DNA from: CAYLLT01 sp964591605 | GTDB taxonomy: Bacteria > Planctomycetota > Phycisphaerae > UBA1845 > PWPN01 | Assembly: GCA_964591605.1 (NCBI GenBank) | Contig: CAZQEN010000337.1 | Location: forward strand, 1-8,246 | DNA: 8,246 bases | Direction: 5' to 3' | Part shown: positions 6,901 through 8,246 of the stretch, in pieces | Position numbering within the stretch: position 1 is the first letter of the stretch | Layout of the letters: each line of letters starts with the position of its first letter | The notes under the pieces: generated by a model | The model's input: only the letters and a program-made list of their open reading frames with translations | What the model was told of the DNA's origin: nothing | Database searches by the model: none | Made by a program: the position numbers and the translations under genes

Positions 6901-8246
6901 GCGGCGGTGGCATCGAGCTGGCGGAGCACGACCTGGCTGTGCGTCCAGGCCAGCTCGAAGACGCGCTCGGAGAGGCGCGTGTCGTGGTACTTTTCGGTGA
7001 GGGCGACGGCGATTTCGCGCGTTTCGGCGGCGCCGGTGATGATGTTGACGTGGGCGACCTGGTCGGGTTCAAGCGTGATCGTGCGGCGGATGGAGACGAT
7101 GGGATCAAGCACCGCCCCCTCGCTGTCGGAGAGCACGGGGACGTGCATGGCCCGCGGTTCGATGAGGCTGCGGCCGCGGCCGATGAATCGGGTGCGGTCG
7201 GTCTCATACGACGCTTCGCCCTCGACGGTTCCCTGCACGGTCATGAGGTGGATCATCCACGGCGGGCGCTCGCGATCGCTGCGCGGGCGGCGCGTGCAGA
7301 GGATCGCCTGCCGGGTGCGGATGATTTCGGTCCAGACGAAGAGGTTGCCGAAGACCGGGTGGGCGGCGTCAGACCAGGGCGGGGCCAGAACGACTTCCGC
7401 GTAGCTGGTGAGCTCGATGGTCCGCCGGATCCGGCTGTGGTTGGTGAGGGTAAGCCGGCGGAGCTCGATGTCGTCTTCGGGGGAGACGGCGATCTCGGTG
7501 TGGATGGCGATGTCGTGATCGCGCCGCCGGAATTCGGCGCGGGCCTGCGAGAAGACGGCCTCGTACGGCCGGCCGCGTTTGAGCACGGGCTGGTGTGCGT
7601 TGGACCAGAATTCGCCGGTGGCCGGTTCGCGCACGTAACAGAAGGTGCCCCAGTGGTCGCGGGTGGCATCCTCGCGCCACCGGGTGACCGCGAGCTCCCG
7701 CCAGCGGCTGTATCCGCCGCCGGCCGCGGTGACCATGACGTGATATCGCCCGTTGGAGAGGAGGTGCACCTCCGGCGCGGGGGTGTTGGGCGTGCTGAAG
7801 ACGCGAATGGGCGTGCCTTCGCTCTCGGCCGTGCTCCGGCCGAGCTGAATCGTCTCCATGGCGTGCGGGAAGATCGGGGCCGTCCGGGGCACGCGCTCCT
7901 GCAGCAGAAGGTCGGTCGAACGGAAGCGTGGATCCGAGAGAAACCGGCGCTGCATCGGCTGATTCATGAGCACGTGATCGACGGCCAGCAGGCTCATGCC
8001 CTGATGATGGGCCATCCACGAGCGGACAACGTTGGCCTTGCGGCCGCGGCGGGCCCGGGCGGGCGTGAAGTCGATCGCCTCGTAGAAGCCGTAGTCGCTC
8101 AGGAGTCCGTCCGCGGCCAGCCGGCGCAGATTCGCACAGGCGGCGCCCGGCTCAACCACCAGGGCCAGGACGCTGGCGTACGGTGCAATCACGAGGTCGT
8201 CGGCCAGCCCGCGCTTGAGGCCCAGGCCGGGAACGCCGAAGGCCCG
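3903..8246 (-). CDS. ndvB: Cyclic beta-1,2-glucan synthase-type protein (NdvB/ChvB-like), C-terminal half with GH94 domain
   Basis: The frame is open to the window edge, giving 1447 residues of a protein whose family usually has about 2,800. The apparent start at 8192 is an internal GTG; upstream codons still read FGVPGLGLKRGLADDL, typical of the family interior. Order of parts: (1) the end of the middle glycoamylase-like (cyclisation) domain, with SWMAHHQGMSLLAVDHVL and LLLQERVPR, about 8246-7890; (2) a first GH94-type beta-sandwich module with a helical section (RNQRGQSALWSYGISGDLP, DLVIWNEDQSGYRQ, DRPGGIFVR), about 7820-6400; (3) a second beta-sandwich starting YFNGLGGFTQDG, about 6315-5540; (4) the (alpha/alpha)6 GH94 phosphorylase domain with QSGGAYGFRDQLQD, GDVQHWWHPPVGRGVRT, GCGDWNDGMN (GDWNDG at 4883-4866; from memory this carries the family's general-acid Asp) and GYLPGVRENGAQYTHAA. 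Known relatives elongate and cyclise beta-1,2-glucan at the inner membrane, and the GH94 part adjusts chain length. The N-terminal membrane glycosyltransferase is outside the window, so full function is inferred. A short Ala/Ser/Thr-rich stretch lies at 6914-6870. Confidence 0.92.
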   Translation of the reverse strand, partial: RAFGVPGLGLKRGLADDLVIAPYASVLALVVEPGAACANLRRLAADGLLSDYGFYEAIDFTPARARRGRKANVVRSWMAHHQGMSLLAVDHVLMNQPMQRRFLSDPRFRSTDLLLQERVPRTAPIFPHAMETIQLGRSTAESEGTPIRVFSTPNTPAPEVHLLSNGRYHVMVTAAGGGYSRWRELAVTRWREDATRDHWGTFCYVREPATGEFWSNAHQPVLKRGRPYEAVFSQARAEFRRRDHDIAIHTEIAVSPEDDIELRRLTLTNHSRIRRTIELTSYAEVVLAPPWSDAAHPVFGNLFVWTEIIRTRQAILCTRRPRSDRERPPWMIHLMTVQGTVEGEASYETDRTRFIGRGRSLIEPRAMHVPVLSDSEGAVLDPIVSIRRTITLEPDQVAHVNIITGAAETREIAVALTEKYHDTRLSERVFELAWTHSQVVLRQLDATAAASTSTTTEADAQLYSRIASSVIYANPLYRATPSLIGRNQRGQSALWSYGISGDLPIVLLRISKASEIELVRQMVQAHAYWRLKGLTVDLVIWNEDQSGYRQELQDRIVALIASGSEAPRLDRPGGIFVRRSEQISEEDRVLLQAVARAVITDKAGTLAEQVDRRPRADLPARRFVPARHRRLETGTSAQAVRRDLAYFNGLGGFTQDGREYIIRTIDPRTTPAPWSNVIANPQFGTVVTESGGGYTWFENAHELRLTPWYNDPVTDACGEAFYVRDEETGRFWSPTPLPARGAMPYTTRHGFGYTVFEYSEEGISTELTVYVAVDAPVKFWRFKVLNTSGRTRRISLAGYIEWVLGEHRDRHMLHIVTETDPKTGALLARNPYNTEFTGRVAFFDVSESQRTLTGSRADFLGRNGSPVSPAAMHQAALSGKVGAGLDPCAAMTTILDMADGQEREVTFMLGAAGSLEDARRLIQRFRGNGPAVKALEGVWSHWNRALGAVYIETPEPAVNYLVNGWLLYQVLSARMWARSGFYQSGGAYGFRDQLQDSLALMYSEPRLIREHILRCAGRQFRQGDVQHWWHPPVGRGVRTRFSDDYLWLPYVVAHYVESIGDTGILDEKVNFIEGRPLNADEESYYDLPARSEETGTVFEHCVRAINYGLKFGDHGLPLMGCGDWNDGMNLVGAQGKGESVWLAFFLYDVLDRFIEIAEDRGEDDLVGVWRQQADKLRAGIEQHGWDGQWYRRAYFDNGEPLGSASNKECQIDALPQSWAVISGAGDPSRCATALQHVEQRLVDRDHKLIRLFDPPFDQAPLNPGYIKGYLPGVRENGAQYTHAAVWTIMAFARGGHVDRAWELLALINPIHHASNPGELRVYGVEPYVVAADVYTNPQHVGRGGWTWYTGSAGWMYRLIVETLLGIQLRVDRLSVRPRLPKAWPSIRIHYRYHETFYHLEVKRSGQSNDVRRIMLDGVEQADQQIPLLNDQHEHQVLIELGEIDESS

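Noticed and set aside
8190..8192. GTG at 8192 as the start of the glucan synthase-like gene
   Set aside because: The frame stays open to the window edge and the 18 codons upstream encode family-typical residues (FGVPGLGLKRGLADDL), so the gene is truncated by the window and does not start here.

Overview
The window is GC-rich bacterial chromosomal DNA with densely packed genes. It has one run of 100 Ns (2531-2630), the usual placeholder for an assembly gap of unknown size, so the source is probably a draft or metagenome assembly. The closest overall fit is a Planctomycetota-like or similar high-GC Gram-negative bacterium. This rests on the secreted formylglycine sulfatase, the caa3/aa3-type oxidase genes with a small prokaryotic subunit IV, and a large cyclic beta-glucan synthase-type protein. 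It is an inference from gene content; no marker gene here fixes the taxonomy.

Left part, plus strand (1-2312): the end of cytochrome c oxidase subunit I, then subunit III (TTG start, overlapping subunit I), then subunit IV, then the 16S rRNA dimethyladenosine transferase gene rsmA/ksgA only 4 bases after subunit IV. The first three encode parts of one membrane complex, the terminal oxidase that reduces O2 to water. rsmA is a ribosome-maturation gene that appears to share their transcript.

Right part, minus strand (8246-2352): the C-terminal half of a very large NdvB/ChvB-like cyclic beta-1,2-glucan synthase, whose 5' end lies beyond the window. It is followed, with a 4-base ATGA overlap, by a secreted type I sulfatase. 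The sulfatase is interrupted by the N-run. Its true C-terminus lies in a different frame past the gap and ends at 2352, so the literal reading frame through the Ns gives a false C-terminus that runs antisense into rsmA.

The two gene sets converge, with 39 bases between the rsmA and sulfatase stop codons. There are no RNA genes, mobile elements, CRISPR arrays or long non-coding stretches. I found no convincing new system. The points most worth a second look are the tight coupling of a glucan synthase to a sulfatase, the placement of rsmA at the end of an oxidase operon, and the gap-induced false protein.
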